From assembly GCA_963740835.1 (NCBI GenBank), contig CAVUFH010000003.1, positions 682,001-746,000 of the forward strand: a stretch of DNA of 64,000 bases, read 5' to 3'. The notes below the pieces were generated by a model, which was given only the letters and a program-made list of their open reading frames with translations, was not told the DNA's origin and did no database searches. How positions within the stretch are numbered: position 1 is the stretch's first letter; every line of letters starts with the position of its first letter. The position numbers were made by a program, and so were the translations under genes. Source of the DNA: CAVUFH01 sp963740835 (GTDB lineage: Bacteria; Actinomycetota; Acidimicrobiia; IMCC26256; PALSA-610). Shown piece by piece: positions 16,538-25,324 of this stretch.

Positions 16538-19312
16538 ATGTTCGCGGCAGTCTTGGCGATCGGGTTGCCGAAGCAGGTCGTGTTCTCCGGCGCGATGACG
16601 GGCCTCACCTACGGCGTGATGGCAGTGGGCGTCATCCTCGTGTTCCGCTCGACCCGGGTCATCAACTTCGCGATCGGTGAGATGGGCGGCTTCGCGGCCG
16701 CGCTGCTTTACCGATTGGTCATCGACTGGAAGGCGCCGTTCTGGCTCTCCTTCCTCACGGGCATCGCCGTCGGTGCAGTCGTGGGCGCCGCGCTCGAGCT
16801 GTTGGTCGTGCGGCGGCTGTTCTCCGCGCCGCGCGTGATCCTGCTCGTCGCGCTGATCGGTGCCGCGCAGGTGCTGTTGTTCTTCCAGCTGATCCTCCCC
16901 GACGTGACGCGCGTGCGTCCGTACCCCACCGCGTTCTCGGGCCGGTGGGAGATCGGTGGGGTACTCGTGCGGGGGCAGGAGCTGACGGTGATCGTCGTCA
17001 TCCCGCTCCTCGTCATCGCGCTGACGCTCTTCATGAACCGCACGAAATACGGGCTCGCGATCCGCGCGTCGGCTGCCAACGCCGACGCCGCCCGCCTCGC
17101 CGGCATCAACATCAAGCAGATGTCGACGATCGTTTGGGTGGTCTCCGGCGCGCTCGCGGCGACGGCCGCGATGCTCTTCGCGCCGCTCAATCCTGCCGGT
17201 GCTTCGGCACTCGGTGTCGGGCCGGGCATGCTGCTACGCGTCCTCGCGGCCGCGCTCATCGGCGGCATGGCATCACTGCCGCTCGCGCTCGCAGGCGGCG
17301 TCGCGATCGGAGTCGGCGAGAGCGTCATCAACTACAACTACAACGACCAGCGCGGCTTGCTCGACCTGGTGCTGTTCGTCGTCGTGCTGGTGACGTTGCT
17401 GGTCAGCGGGAGGCGGCGAGGGCTCGCGGAAGCGGACTCCGGTCGGTGGTCGTTCGCACCGCGGATCCGTCCGATCCCTGCCGCGTTGCAGTCGAAGTGG
17501 TGGGTGCGGTCGCTGCCGGCGTTCGGTGTGGGCCTCGTCGCCCTCCTCGCGCTGTTCCCCCTCGTGTTCTTGCACCTGCCGTCCCAACGCGAGGCGTGGA
17601 GCCGCGTGCTGCTCTACGCGCTCGTCGCGCTGTCACTGACCGTGCTCACGGGCTGGGCCGGCCAACTCTCGCTCGGTCAGTTCGCGTTCGTCGGCGTCGG
17701 CGGCCTCACGACCGCTGCACTCGTCCGCAACGGCGTGGGGTTCATCCCCGGGCTGATGCTGTCGGCGTGTGTCACCGCGCTCGTTGCGATCGTCGTCGGC
17801 GCGCCCGCACTGCGGCGTCCCGGGCTCTATCTCGCGGTCACGACGTTCGCGTTCGCGGTGATGACGTCGTCGTGGTTGCTGTGGCGGAACGTCTTCCTCG
17901 ACGGTCGGACCCAAGCGGAGCTGCCGCGCCAGGTCCTGCCGCTGCCGGCCGTGCTCTTCGACGAGGGCTGGTCGCTCAAAGCCCAAGGCAGCTACTACGT
18001 GATCTGCCTCATCGCGCTCGGCGTCGTCCTCCTCGCGGTCGCGCTGCTGCAACGCAGCCGGCTCGGCCGTTCGATGATCGCGGTACGCGACAACGAACGG
18101 GCCGCGGCTTCGTTCGGCATCTCGCCCGGCTTGGTGAAGATCACCGCGTTCGGTATCGGTGGGTGGATCGCCGGCTTGGCCGGCGGCTTGTTCGTCGGAC
18201 TCGTGACGCGCGCGCAGCCAGGTGACTTCCCCGCCGCCGAGTCGCTGCGAGTGATCTCGATCGTGGTCATCGGCGGGTTGTCGTCGGTTGCGGGCGCGGT
18301 GCTGGGCGCACTGTGGGTCGTCGGGCTCCCGAAGCTGTTCGACGACAGTGTCGAGATCGGGCTCCTGACGAGCGGCGCGGGGTTGCTGATCCTGCTGCTC
18401 TACTTCCCGGGCGGTCTCGTGCAGGTGTTCTACAGCACCCGCGACGCGCTGTTCGCGTGGCTCGCCCGCCGCGTGCCCGATGTCGCGGAACCGATCGCGG
18501 ATCGGCAGCCCCTCCCGACTCGCGCGCGTGTCGCGTCACGAGAGATCCGGCCCGAGCTCGACGCGGTGATCCGGGTCGGCGGCCTCTCGGTGTCGTTCGG
18601 GCCGCGCCTGGTGCTGGAAGGGGTGGATCTCAACGTCGGACCGGGCGAGGTCGTGGGGCTCATCGGCGCGAACGGTGCGGGCAAGTCGACGTTGATGAAC
18701 GCGGTCGGAGGCTTTGTCCGCAGCACCGGAAGCGTCGAGATCCTCGGCCACGACGCGCACCGGCTCTCCGCGGCCAAGCGGGCGCGACTCGGTCTGGGCC
18801 GATCCTTCCAAGGCGCCGAACTGTTCCAGGACCTCACCGTGCGCGAGACCGTCGGGCTCGCGGTGCCCGGCGTCCGACCGTGGCAGCGCACGGCCCGCGC
18901 CGAGGCGGACGAGGTCATCGCGTTCCTCGGACTCGGCGGGTTCGTCGATCGCTTCATCAACGAGCTCTCGACCGGGACGCGCCGGGTGGTCGAGCTCGCG
19001 TGCCTCATGGCATCGGGCGCCCAGGTGCTCTGTCTCGACGAACCGACGGCCGGCATCGCGCAACGCGAAAGCGAAGCCTTCGGTCCGCTGATGCTGCGGA
19101 TCCGCGACGAGTTGCACGCCAGCATGCTGGTCATCGAACACGACATGCCGGTGATCATGGGCATCAGCGACCGCGTCTACTGCCTCGAGGCGGGCACGCT
19201 GCTGTGCGAAGGAACGCCCGACGCGATCCGCAACGACCCGCGTGTCATCGCGTCGTATCTCGGTACCGACGAGCGGGCGATCCAACGCAGTGGCGCGGCA
19301 CCAGTCACCTGA
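16538..19312 (+). CDS. LivH-LivM-LivG fused ABC transporter
   Basis: 924 residues that fuse three subunits of a branched-chain-type importer. Residues ~1-295 are a LivH permease (NFAIGEMGGF), ~320-630 a LivM permease (GWAGQLSLGQFAFVG and later RDNERAAASFGIS), and ~670-910 a LivG ATPase with Walker A GANGAGKST near 710, the divergent signature LSTGTRRVVELACLMASG near 810, and Walker B VLCLDEPTAG. With the preceding lipoprotein and MFS-LivF protein all five functional parts are present. The gene starts 4 bp after the previous stop. Equal stoichiometry of the parts is enforced by the fusion. Confidence 0.92.
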   Translation: MFAAVLAIGLPKQVVFSGAMTGLTYGVMAVGVILVFRSTRVINFAIGEMGGFAAALLYRLVIDWKAPFWLSFLTGIAVGAVVGAALELLVVRRLFSAPRVILLVALIGAAQVLLFFQLILPDVTRVRPYPTAFSGRWEIGGVLVRGQELTVIVVIPLLVIALTLFMNRTKYGLAIRASAANADAARLAGINIKQMSTIVWVVSGALAATAAMLFAPLNPAGASALGVGPGMLLRVLAAALIGGMASLPLALAGGVAIGVGESVINYNYNDQRGLLDLVLFVVVLVTLLVSGRRRGLAEADSGRWSFAPRIRPIPAALQSKWWVRSLPAFGVGLVALLALFPLVFLHLPSQREAWSRVLLYALVALSLTVLTGWAGQLSLGQFAFVGVGGLTTAALVRNGVGFIPGLMLSACVTALVAIVVGAPALRRPGLYLAVTTFAFAVMTSSWLLWRNVFLDGRTQAELPRQVLPLPAVLFDEGWSLKAQGSYYVICLIALGVVLLAVALLQRSRLGRSMIAVRDNERAAASFGISPGLVKITAFGIGGWIAGLAGGLFVGLVTRAQPGDFPAAESLRVISIVVIGGLSSVAGAVLGALWVVGLPKLFDDSVEIGLLTSGAGLLILLLYFPGGLVQVFYSTRDALFAWLARRVPDVAEPIADRQPLPTRARVASREIRPELDAVIRVGGLSVSFGPRLVLEGVDLNVGPGEVVGLIGANGAGKSTLMNAVGGFVRSTGSVEILGHDAHRLSAAKRARLGLGRSFQGAELFQDLTVRETVGLAVPGVRPWQRTARAEADEVIAFLGLGGFVDRFINELSTGTRRVVELACLMASGAQVLCLDEPTAGIAQRESEAFGPLMLRIRDELHASMLVIEHDMPVIMGISDRVYCLEAGTLLCEGTPDAIRNDPRVIASYLGTDERAIQRSGAAPVT

Positions 19313-19318
19313 CGCGTG

Positions 19319-19341
19319 GCGCGCGTTGGATGCACGCGCGC
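19319..19341. terminator. GC hairpin between convergent genes
   Basis: Perfect 8-bp stem GCGCGCGT / ACGCGCGC with a 7-nt loop, directly after the transporter stop and touching the stop codon of the convergent TetR gene. It has no U-tract, so it may be a weak bidirectional terminator or only a transcript-end stem. Confidence 0.4.
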
Positions 19342-20073
19342 TACGGATGCATCATGCCGACGTGCGGGGCGACCTCTTCGGTACCGCTCCGCAGTTCGAC
19401 GATCCCGTGCCAGGGCTCGCCCCGCCGCACCGCGATGCCGACCAGCACGGTCAAGACCCGCTCGCTGAAGTCGGCGGTGGCTTCGCGCGGTGTCGCGACC
19501 AGTTTCCGCAGGTTCGGCAGCGCGTCGGGCGGCTGCGTGGCGAGCAGCCGGTGGTACTCGGCGAGCGCCGGCCGGCCCGCGCGCGGACTCCTTGGCGCGG
19601 ATCTCGGCGACGGCCGCACCGAGCGCGCAGTCGCTGACGATCTCGTACGCGTCGACGGCTTCCGTCACGTTGAACCCTTGCCGGGTCAGCACGCCGACCA
19701 CCGCGTCGACGTGCGCGACCATGCGCTCCACCCCGAGCGAACCGTTGAGGAACTGTCCGAGCACCGCCGGTTGGGCGACGAACGCGTCGTGGCTGTAGCG
19801 GGCCCACTCCAGCAACCACGCGGTCCAGTGCTGCCCGTGGTCGACCGGCACCTCGATCTGCGCGGCGGAGTACTCGGCCCCGAGGCGCATGAGGTCGTCG
19901 CGACCCTCCACGTGGTGGTACAGCCCGGGCACGCTCACGCCGAGGCGGTCGGCGACGGCCTTCATCGTCACGCGGTCGAGCCCGATCTCGTACGCGGCGC
20001 GGGCGATCATCGCCCGGTTGATGCGCGCGGGCCGGCCGACCTTGGGCCGGGGCGCCCCGGTGAGCTGGTCCAT
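19341..20073 (-). CDS. TetR-family regulator (frame break near 19585)
   Basis: About 243 residues across one frame break. From the ATG at 20073 the frame reads MDQLTGAPRPKVGRP, then a TetR helix-turn-helix (VTMKAVADRLGVSVPGLYHHV, first 20 residues of the core) and ligand domain up to AAVAEIRAKESA. It then needs one base removed in a GCGCGCGGGCC run to continue as RAGRPALAEYHRLL to the stop at 19341. Uncorrected, the frame reads on as basic low-complexity sequence. It is divergent from the P450 gene, so it probably controls the catabolic genes through the dyad at 20098-20115. The break may be a sequencing error. Confidence 0.72.
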
Positions 20074-20097
20074 GCCCCTCCCGCGTTTCCGAACAAA

Positions 20098-20115
20098 TTC
20101 GAACGAGTTTTCGAA
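20098..20115. promoter_or_regulatory. Candidate TetR operator
   Basis: Inverted repeat TTCGAA-N6-TTCGAA in the 50-86 bp gap between the divergent TetR and P450 genes, in locally AT-rich sequence. An 18-bp dyad is a usual TetR footprint. Binding is inferred. Confidence 0.4.
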
Positions 20116-20123
20116 GAAGGTAC

Positions 20124-21407
20124 TTGAAACTCGCGCGGACGACAAGCGAGACTCGGCCCGTGCCGTCGCCCTCCGCCGAGCCGTCGCCATCGGCTGAGCT
20201 CGTCTACGACCCCTATGACGAAGCCATCGACGCTGCGCCGTACGAGGTCTGGCGGCGGCTGCGAGACGATGCGCCGCTCTACTACAACGAGCAGTACGAC
20301 TTCTACGCGCTGAGCCGGTTCGCCGACGTGCTCGCGGCCTCGCTCGAGTGGCCGACGTACAGCTCGGCGCGCGGCACCGTGCTGGAGCTGATCGACCCGA
20401 GCCCGCCGCCGAACCCACAGGACGGCGACGGCGACTCCATCGACGTCTTCGGGATGATGATCTTCATGGATCCGCCCGGCCACGACGAGCTGCGGCGGCT
20501 GGTGAGCCGCGCGTTCACGCCCCGCCGGGTCGCGGCGCTGGAGACGCGGACGCGCGACCTCTGCGCGCACTTCCTCGATCCACAGCGCGACGGTGCCGGC
20601 TTCGACTTCGTCGAGGACTTCGCCGCGAAGATCCCGGCGATGCTGATCGGCGCACTGCTCGGCGTGCCGAACGAGGACCAGGACCAGCTCCGCATCTGGG
20701 GCGACCTGTTCATGCGGTACGAGCCGCTCGGCCTCAGCGCCGAGAAGGCCGACGCGATCGCGAGCATGACCTCGTATATGGCCGCGATGGTCGACGATCG
20801 CCGTGCACACCCGCGCGACGACATGGTCTCGGACCTGCTGGCCGCCGAGTTGGAGCGTGAGGACGGCTCCACCCGCCGGCTCACGGTTGCGGAGGTGATG
20901 GCGTTTTTCTCGCTCTTGCAGCTCGCGGGCAGCGAGACGACCGCGCGCCTCCTCGGGTGGGCCGCGGTGCTGCTCGCCCGGCATCCCGACCAACGGGCGA
21001 AGCTCCTCGCCATGCCCGCGCTCGCGTCGAACGCGGTCGAGGAGCTGCTCCGCTACGAAGCACCGTCACCGATCCAGGCGCGCTTCGTCACGCGTGACGT
21101 CGAGTGGTACGGCCAGAAGGTGCCGCAGTACTCGAAGATCGCGCTGCTCACCGGCAGCGCGGGACGCGACGAGCGCGAGTACCCGGACGCCAATCGCTTC
21201 GACGTCGCGCGGCGCTTCGATCGCCACCTCACCTTCGGGTACGGCATCCACTTCTGCCTCGGCGCCAGCCTGGCTCGCCTCGAGGGTCGCGTCGTGCTCG
21301 AAGAGACGCTCGCCCGGTTCCCCGAGTGGGATGTCGACGAGGGTGCGGTCGAGATGGTGCGAACGTCAACCGTGCGCGGGCCCGTGCACGTCCCGATCAC
21401 GATCTGA
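20124..21407 (+). CDS. Cytochrome P450
   Basis: 427 residues from TTG (AGAAGG lies just upstream) or 415 from GTG at 20160. Bacterial soluble P450 marks are all present: I-helix LLQLAGSETT, ExxR in VEELLRYEA, and heme loop FGYGIHFCLGASLARLEG with the cysteine ligand near residue 378. The enzyme would hydroxylate a hydrophobic substrate using ferredoxin electrons; no ferredoxin gene is adjacent. It begins the oxidative cluster P450-SDR-amidohydrolase-Rieske-VOC. Confidence 0.93.
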   Translation: MKLARTTSETRPVPSPSAEPSPSAELVYDPYDEAIDAAPYEVWRRLRDDAPLYYNEQYDFYALSRFADVLAASLEWPTYSSARGTVLELIDPSPPPNPQDGDGDSIDVFGMMIFMDPPGHDELRRLVSRAFTPRRVAALETRTRDLCAHFLDPQRDGAGFDFVEDFAAKIPAMLIGALLGVPNEDQDQLRIWGDLFMRYEPLGLSAEKADAIASMTSYMAAMVDDRRAHPRDDMVSDLLAAELEREDGSTRRLTVAEVMAFFSLLQLAGSETTARLLGWAAVLLARHPDQRAKLLAMPALASNAVEELLRYEAPSPIQARFVTRDVEWYGQKVPQYSKIALLTGSAGRDEREYPDANRFDVARRFDRHLTFGYGIHFCLGASLARLEGRVVLEETLARFPEWDVDEGAVEMVRTSTVRGPVHVPITI

Positions 21408-21461
21408 AAACGACCGGCCTATCACGATCTGACCACGCTGCCTGCGCAGGGGGACCAGTCC

Positions 21462-22340
21462 ATGGAGACACTCGAAGGGCGCGTCGCCGTCGTCACCGGC
21501 GGCGCGTCGGGCATCGGGCTCGCGCTCGCCCGTGCCTTTCTGGCCCAGGGAATGAAGCTCGTCGTCGCCGACGTGGAAGCGGCGGCGCTCGACGCCGCGT
21601 GCGGCGAGCTCGCTGCGTCCGGCGACGTCCTCGGCGTCGTGACCGACGTGACCGATCCCGCGTCCGTCGACCGCCTCGCGGGCGCGACGTTCGATCACTT
21701 CGACGCGTGCCACGTGCTGTGCAACAACGCCGGTGTCGGCGCGCCATCGTCGACGGTGTGGGAGACCACCGTGAACGACTGGCGCTGGGTGCACGGAGTC
21801 AACGTGATGGGCGTCGTCCACGGCATCCAGGCATTCGTGCCGCGCATGATCGAGGCCGGCGAACCCGGTTACGTCGTGAACACGTCGTCGGGTGACGGTG
21901 GTATCGCGCCGATGCCGTCGGCGTCGGTGTACGCGGCGAGCAAGGCGGCGGTGACGAGCCTGACCGAGTGCCTCGCGATGCAGTTCCGATCGGAAGGGAC
22001 GAACCTGCGGGCCGGGATCTTCTATCCGTCGGGCGGGTTGCTCCGCACCGGGTTGTGGACGGCGGATCGCAACCGGCCCGCGGAGCTCGCGCGCGAGCGC
22101 CCGCGCGCGACCGAGGCGATGACGATCGAGAAGCTCGAAGCAATGGCGAAGCAGGGTGGCCACGAGCTCAAGTTCCAGGATCTCGACGAGCTCGCGCAGG
22201 TCGTCGTCGACGGTATCCGCGCCGAGCGCTTCATCATGATGATCGACGTCGAGTCGATCGGCGTCACGATGCGCGAGCGCGCCGCCGCGTTCGAGCAGGG
22301 CGTGCTCCCGGATCAGCAGCACGCGGGGGTGTTGGGGTGA
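21462..22340 (+). CDS. Short-chain dehydrogenase/reductase
   Basis: 292 residues. Cofactor motif VVTGGASGIGLALA at the N-terminus, NNAGVG near residue 88, and the catalytic Ser-Tyr-Lys set as NTSSGDGG with VYAASKAA. The Rossmann fold with Asp after the second strand (VVADVEAA) suggests NAD preference. It likely oxidises a hydroxyl group, perhaps the P450 product. The stop overlaps the next start (GTGA). Confidence 0.92.
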   Translation: METLEGRVAVVTGGASGIGLALARAFLAQGMKLVVADVEAAALDAACGELAASGDVLGVVTDVTDPASVDRLAGATFDHFDACHVLCNNAGVGAPSSTVWETTVNDWRWVHGVNVMGVVHGIQAFVPRMIEAGEPGYVVNTSSGDGGIAPMPSASVYAASKAAVTSLTECLAMQFRSEGTNLRAGIFYPSGGLLRTGLWTADRNRPAELARERPRATEAMTIEKLEAMAKQGGHELKFQDLDELAQVVVDGIRAERFIMMIDVESIGVTMRERAAAFEQGVLPDQQHAGVLG

Positions 22341-23560
22341 CGGACCGTTACGTCGTCATCTCCGCCGACGGCCATGCCGGCCCGCCCTCGTCGGTCTACC
22401 GGGACTACCTGGACCCGGGATTCCGCGACCGCTTCGACGAGCACCAGCGGATGATGACCGAGCTGCGTGAAGCGATGGGCAACAACGACAGCGCCTTCCG
22501 CGAGGAGTGGGAAGCGGAGACCGACGGCGACGGCGGCCTCACCGCCGCGTTCGACTCCGATGCGCGCAACGCGATCCTCGATACCGAAGGAGTCGTCGCG
22601 GAGGTGCTGTTCCCCGACGCCGACGTGTTGGGGACCGGCCGGATCGCGGCGTCGCCGTTCGGTACCGGCCTCGCAGGCGCGGCCGACAACGCCGACGAAG
22701 CGATCGCCGGCAGTCGCGCGCACAACCGTTGGCTCGCGGATTTCGTGCGCGCGGAGCCCGATCGCCGCATCGGCGTCGCGGTGATCCCCGCGATCATCCC
22801 CGACATGGACACCGTGCTCGCGTTGGTGCGCGAAGCGAAGGAGCTCGGGCACCGCGGCATCCTCATCCCGACCCGTTGGTTCGACCGGCCCGCGTATCAC
22901 GACCCCTGGTACGAACCGCTCTGGACGCTCACCGAGGAGCTCGGCCTGGTATTGCACACGCACTCGGGCGCAGGCCCGAGCGACATCGGCCTCGGCCCGG
23001 GCATGCTGCCGATCTACGCGTCGGAAGCGGGCTGGTGGGCGGCGCGTCCACTCGCGGTGTTGATATGGGGTGGCATCTTCGAACGCCATCCCGACCTCAA
23101 GTACTCGATGGCCGAGAACGCGGCGTGGTGGGTCCCCGACCAGATCCGCAAGATGGACGAGAAGTGGGTCGGCGGCCACAACACCCGCAAGTTCGGCAAC
23201 GCGTTCCGTGAAGGACTGTCGATGAAGCCGAGCGACTACCTCAACCGCAACTGCTTCTTCGGCGCGTCGACCCCGGGCGAAGACGACATCGAGCGCCGCT
23301 ATCTGATCGGGATCGGCAACATCATGTGGGGCAACGACCTCCCGCATCCCGAGGGCACGTTCCCGTACACGCGCTACTGGATCCGGGAACGGTTCAAGGA
23401 CGTCCCCGAAGCGGAGACCCGACGCATCCTCGGCCTCACCGCGGCCGCGGTGTACGGCGTCGACGTCGCTGCGCTCCGGCCCCTCGCGGAACGCATTGGC
23501 CCGACGCTCGACGAAGTGCACGGCGACACCCCGTTGCCGCGCGTCCCCGCCCGCGTCTGA
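22337..23560 (+). CDS. Amidohydrolase-2 family protein
   Basis: 407 residues from a GTG coupled to the SDR stop. The metal site begins with VISADGHAGPP; later motifs are LVLHTHSGAG, YSMAENAAWWVPDQIRKM and MWGNDLPHPEGTFPYTR, all typical of the large actinobacterial branch of TIM-barrel amidohydrolases often found in catabolic clusters. Expected reaction is hydrolysis or decarboxylation of a ring-cleavage type product. Residues upstream of the GTG are out-of-context extension within the SDR gene. Confidence 0.9.
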   Translation: MTDRYVVISADGHAGPPSSVYRDYLDPGFRDRFDEHQRMMTELREAMGNNDSAFREEWEAETDGDGGLTAAFDSDARNAILDTEGVVAEVLFPDADVLGTGRIAASPFGTGLAGAADNADEAIAGSRAHNRWLADFVRAEPDRRIGVAVIPAIIPDMDTVLALVREAKELGHRGILIPTRWFDRPAYHDPWYEPLWTLTEELGLVLHTHSGAGPSDIGLGPGMLPIYASEAGWWAARPLAVLIWGGIFERHPDLKYSMAENAAWWVPDQIRKMDEKWVGGHNTRKFGNAFREGLSMKPSDYLNRNCFFGASTPGEDDIERRYLIGIGNIMWGNDLPHPEGTFPYTRYWIRERFKDVPEAETRRILGLTAAAVYGVDVAALRPLAERIGPTLDEVHGDTPLPRVPARV

Positions 23561-23585
23561 GCACAGGAGCAACCCAGGAGTCATC

Positions 23586-24605
23586 ATGTCGATCAGCGAG
23601 CACGGCTACGAGACGTTCACCGGGTTCCCGATGCCGAAGGACCCGCAGGCGCTGGTGGACCGCGGCCGCCGCCCGATCGTGCGCACCGCGACGCACGAAC
23701 GTCGGTTCCCGTTCCCCGTCCCGAACGGTTGGTTCATTGTCGCGGAGGCGCGGGACCTGACGCCGGGTGAAGTGCGTACGTTCCATGTGTTCGGCCGTGA
23801 CGTCGTGCTGTTCCGCGGTGACGACGGCGCGCCGCACGTGGTCGACGCGTACTGCGCGCACCTCGGCGCGCACATCGGCGTCGGCGGACGCGTCGAAGGC
23901 GACTGCATCCGCTGCCCGTTCCACGGCTGGCGCTACGACGGCGATACCGGGCAGTGTCAGGAGATCCCGTACGGGAACATGGAGCGCGTGCCGAGTCAGG
24001 CGCGCATCCGTGCGTATCCGTGCATCGAGCGCGACCAGATGATCTGGGCCTGGCACCATGGCGAACGGGGCGAACCGTTCTACGACGTGCCCGAGGTGCC
24101 GGAGCTGTTCGATCCCGACTGGCTGCCCTACGAGATCGTCGAGTTCGACGTGGCGACCTGTTGTCAGGAGATGGCGGAGAACAATGTCGACTTCGCCCAC
24201 TTCATGTACGTGCACGGCAGCGACGCGATCCCCGACGACGAGTTCGTCATCGACGGCTCGTACAAGCGTACGGTCGGTGCCGACGGAAACTTCGTGCGCG
24301 AAGGGTTCGGCCTCGGGCTGGGCGTGCTGCGCATCAAGGGTTACACGACGTTCATCTCCTCGACGACGCCGATCGACGAGGAGAACGTGAAGGTCCGCTG
24401 GATCTTCACGTCGCCGGTCGCGAACGGGCCCGATGCCGCCCGGCAAGCCGCGGTCAACTTCTCGGCGGGCGTGAGCCAGGACCTGCCGATCTGGGAGAAC
24501 AAGCGCTACGTCGAGCGACCGGTGCTGACCAAGAGCGAGAAGAAGCTGCTCGAGCAGCGCGAGTGGGCCAAGCAGTTCTACTCCGCCTACGAGCCGCAGC
24601 AATGA
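23586..24605 (+). CDS. Rieske non-heme iron oxygenase, KshA-like
   Basis: 339 residues from ATG with CAGGAG ribosome site. The Rieske [2Fe-2S] ligands are in YCAHLGAHIG and CIRCPFHGW (~residues 90-118). The catalytic iron site is in MAENNVDFAHFMYVHG. Length and motif order match the oxygenase component of 3-ketosteroid 9-alpha-hydroxylase and relatives. It needs a separate reductase, not encoded next to it. The neighbours (P450, SDR, VOC) support oxidation of a steroid-like or other polycyclic compound, but the exact substrate is inferred. Confidence 0.9.
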   Translation: MSISEHGYETFTGFPMPKDPQALVDRGRRPIVRTATHERRFPFPVPNGWFIVAEARDLTPGEVRTFHVFGRDVVLFRGDDGAPHVVDAYCAHLGAHIGVGGRVEGDCIRCPFHGWRYDGDTGQCQEIPYGNMERVPSQARIRAYPCIERDQMIWAWHHGERGEPFYDVPEVPELFDPDWLPYEIVEFDVATCCQEMAENNVDFAHFMYVHGSDAIPDDEFVIDGSYKRTVGADGNFVREGFGLGLGVLRIKGYTTFISSTTPIDEENVKVRWIFTSPVANGPDAARQAAVNFSAGVSQDLPIWENKRYVERPVLTKSEKKLLEQREWAKQFYSAYEPQQ

Positions 24606-25324
24606 GCGCGTGGGTCGGGCAGTACTGCCTGTACGTCCGGGATCTGGAGCGCAGCGTCAAGTTCTACGAGGCGCTCGGGCTCTCGTGCACGAGCCGCACC
24701 GACCTCGACACGATCAAGGAGGCGATCGTCGAGAACCCCGACAAGGGCGGCAAGCTCCAGCTCGCGCAGAAGGTCGATGTCGATGACGCGATCGATATGG
24801 GCAACGCGTTCTGGAAGCTGTACGTCGCCACCAACGACATCGACCAGATGTTCGCCGACGCGGTTGCGGGCGGTGGCGAAGTCGGGTCCGCGCCGGTGCG
24901 GATGGAGCAGTGGCCGATGTCGGTCGGGTTCGTCACGGATCCCGACGGCTACCTCGTCGAGCTCACCCAGCGCCATCCGTGGAAGGACGGTGACTCGCGC
25001 ACGTACGCGTGGCTCAACCAGTACTGCATCTATGTGAGCGACCTCGAGCGGACGATTGCGTTCTACGAGTTGCTCGGCCTCGAGTGCACCAGCCGCACCG
25101 ACATCCCGCACGCGAAGGAAGCCATCCTCGAGAACACCGAGCGCGGTGGCAAGATCCAGCTCGCGCAACAGCTCGACAACGACGCACCGATCGCGATGGG
25201 CACCGCGATGTGGAAGCTGTGCATCGACACGGACGATCGCAGCGGACTCCTCTCCGACCCGGATGGCTACCAGGTCGAGCTCGTGCGACGGCACCCCGAC
25301 GTGAGCCCGGCCGCTACGGCGTGA
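24602..25324 (+). CDS. Tandem VOC (glyoxalase-fold) protein, second repeat shortened
   Basis: 240 residues; its ATG overlaps the Rieske stop (ATGA). Two glyoxalase-I-like halves repeat: QYCLYVRDLERSVKFYEALG and QYCIYVSDLERTIAFYELLG, each followed by SRTD, a GGK(L/I)QLAQ segment and a closing DPDGYxVEL with the metal-ligand Glu. The second half lacks about 27 residues between its KLCIDTDD and SDPDG, the region where the first half has a helix and a strand. VOC proteins include lactoylglutathione lyases and ring-cleavage dioxygenases. It overlaps the convergent alkylsulfatase gene by 11 bp. Confidence 0.85.
   Translation: MSAWVGQYCLYVRDLERSVKFYEALGLSCTSRTDLDTIKEAIVENPDKGGKLQLAQKVDVDDAIDMGNAFWKLYVATNDIDQMFADAVAGGGEVGSAPVRMEQWPMSVGFVTDPDGYLVELTQRHPWKDGDSRTYAWLNQYCIYVSDLERTIAFYELLGLECTSRTDIPHAKEAILENTERGGKIQLAQQLDNDAPIAMGTAMWKLCIDTDDRSGLLSDPDGYQVELVRRHPDVSPAATA

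Noticed and set aside
14713..16608. 631-residue open frame on the minus strand
   Set aside because: Fully antisense to the MFS-LivF fusion; composition-driven.
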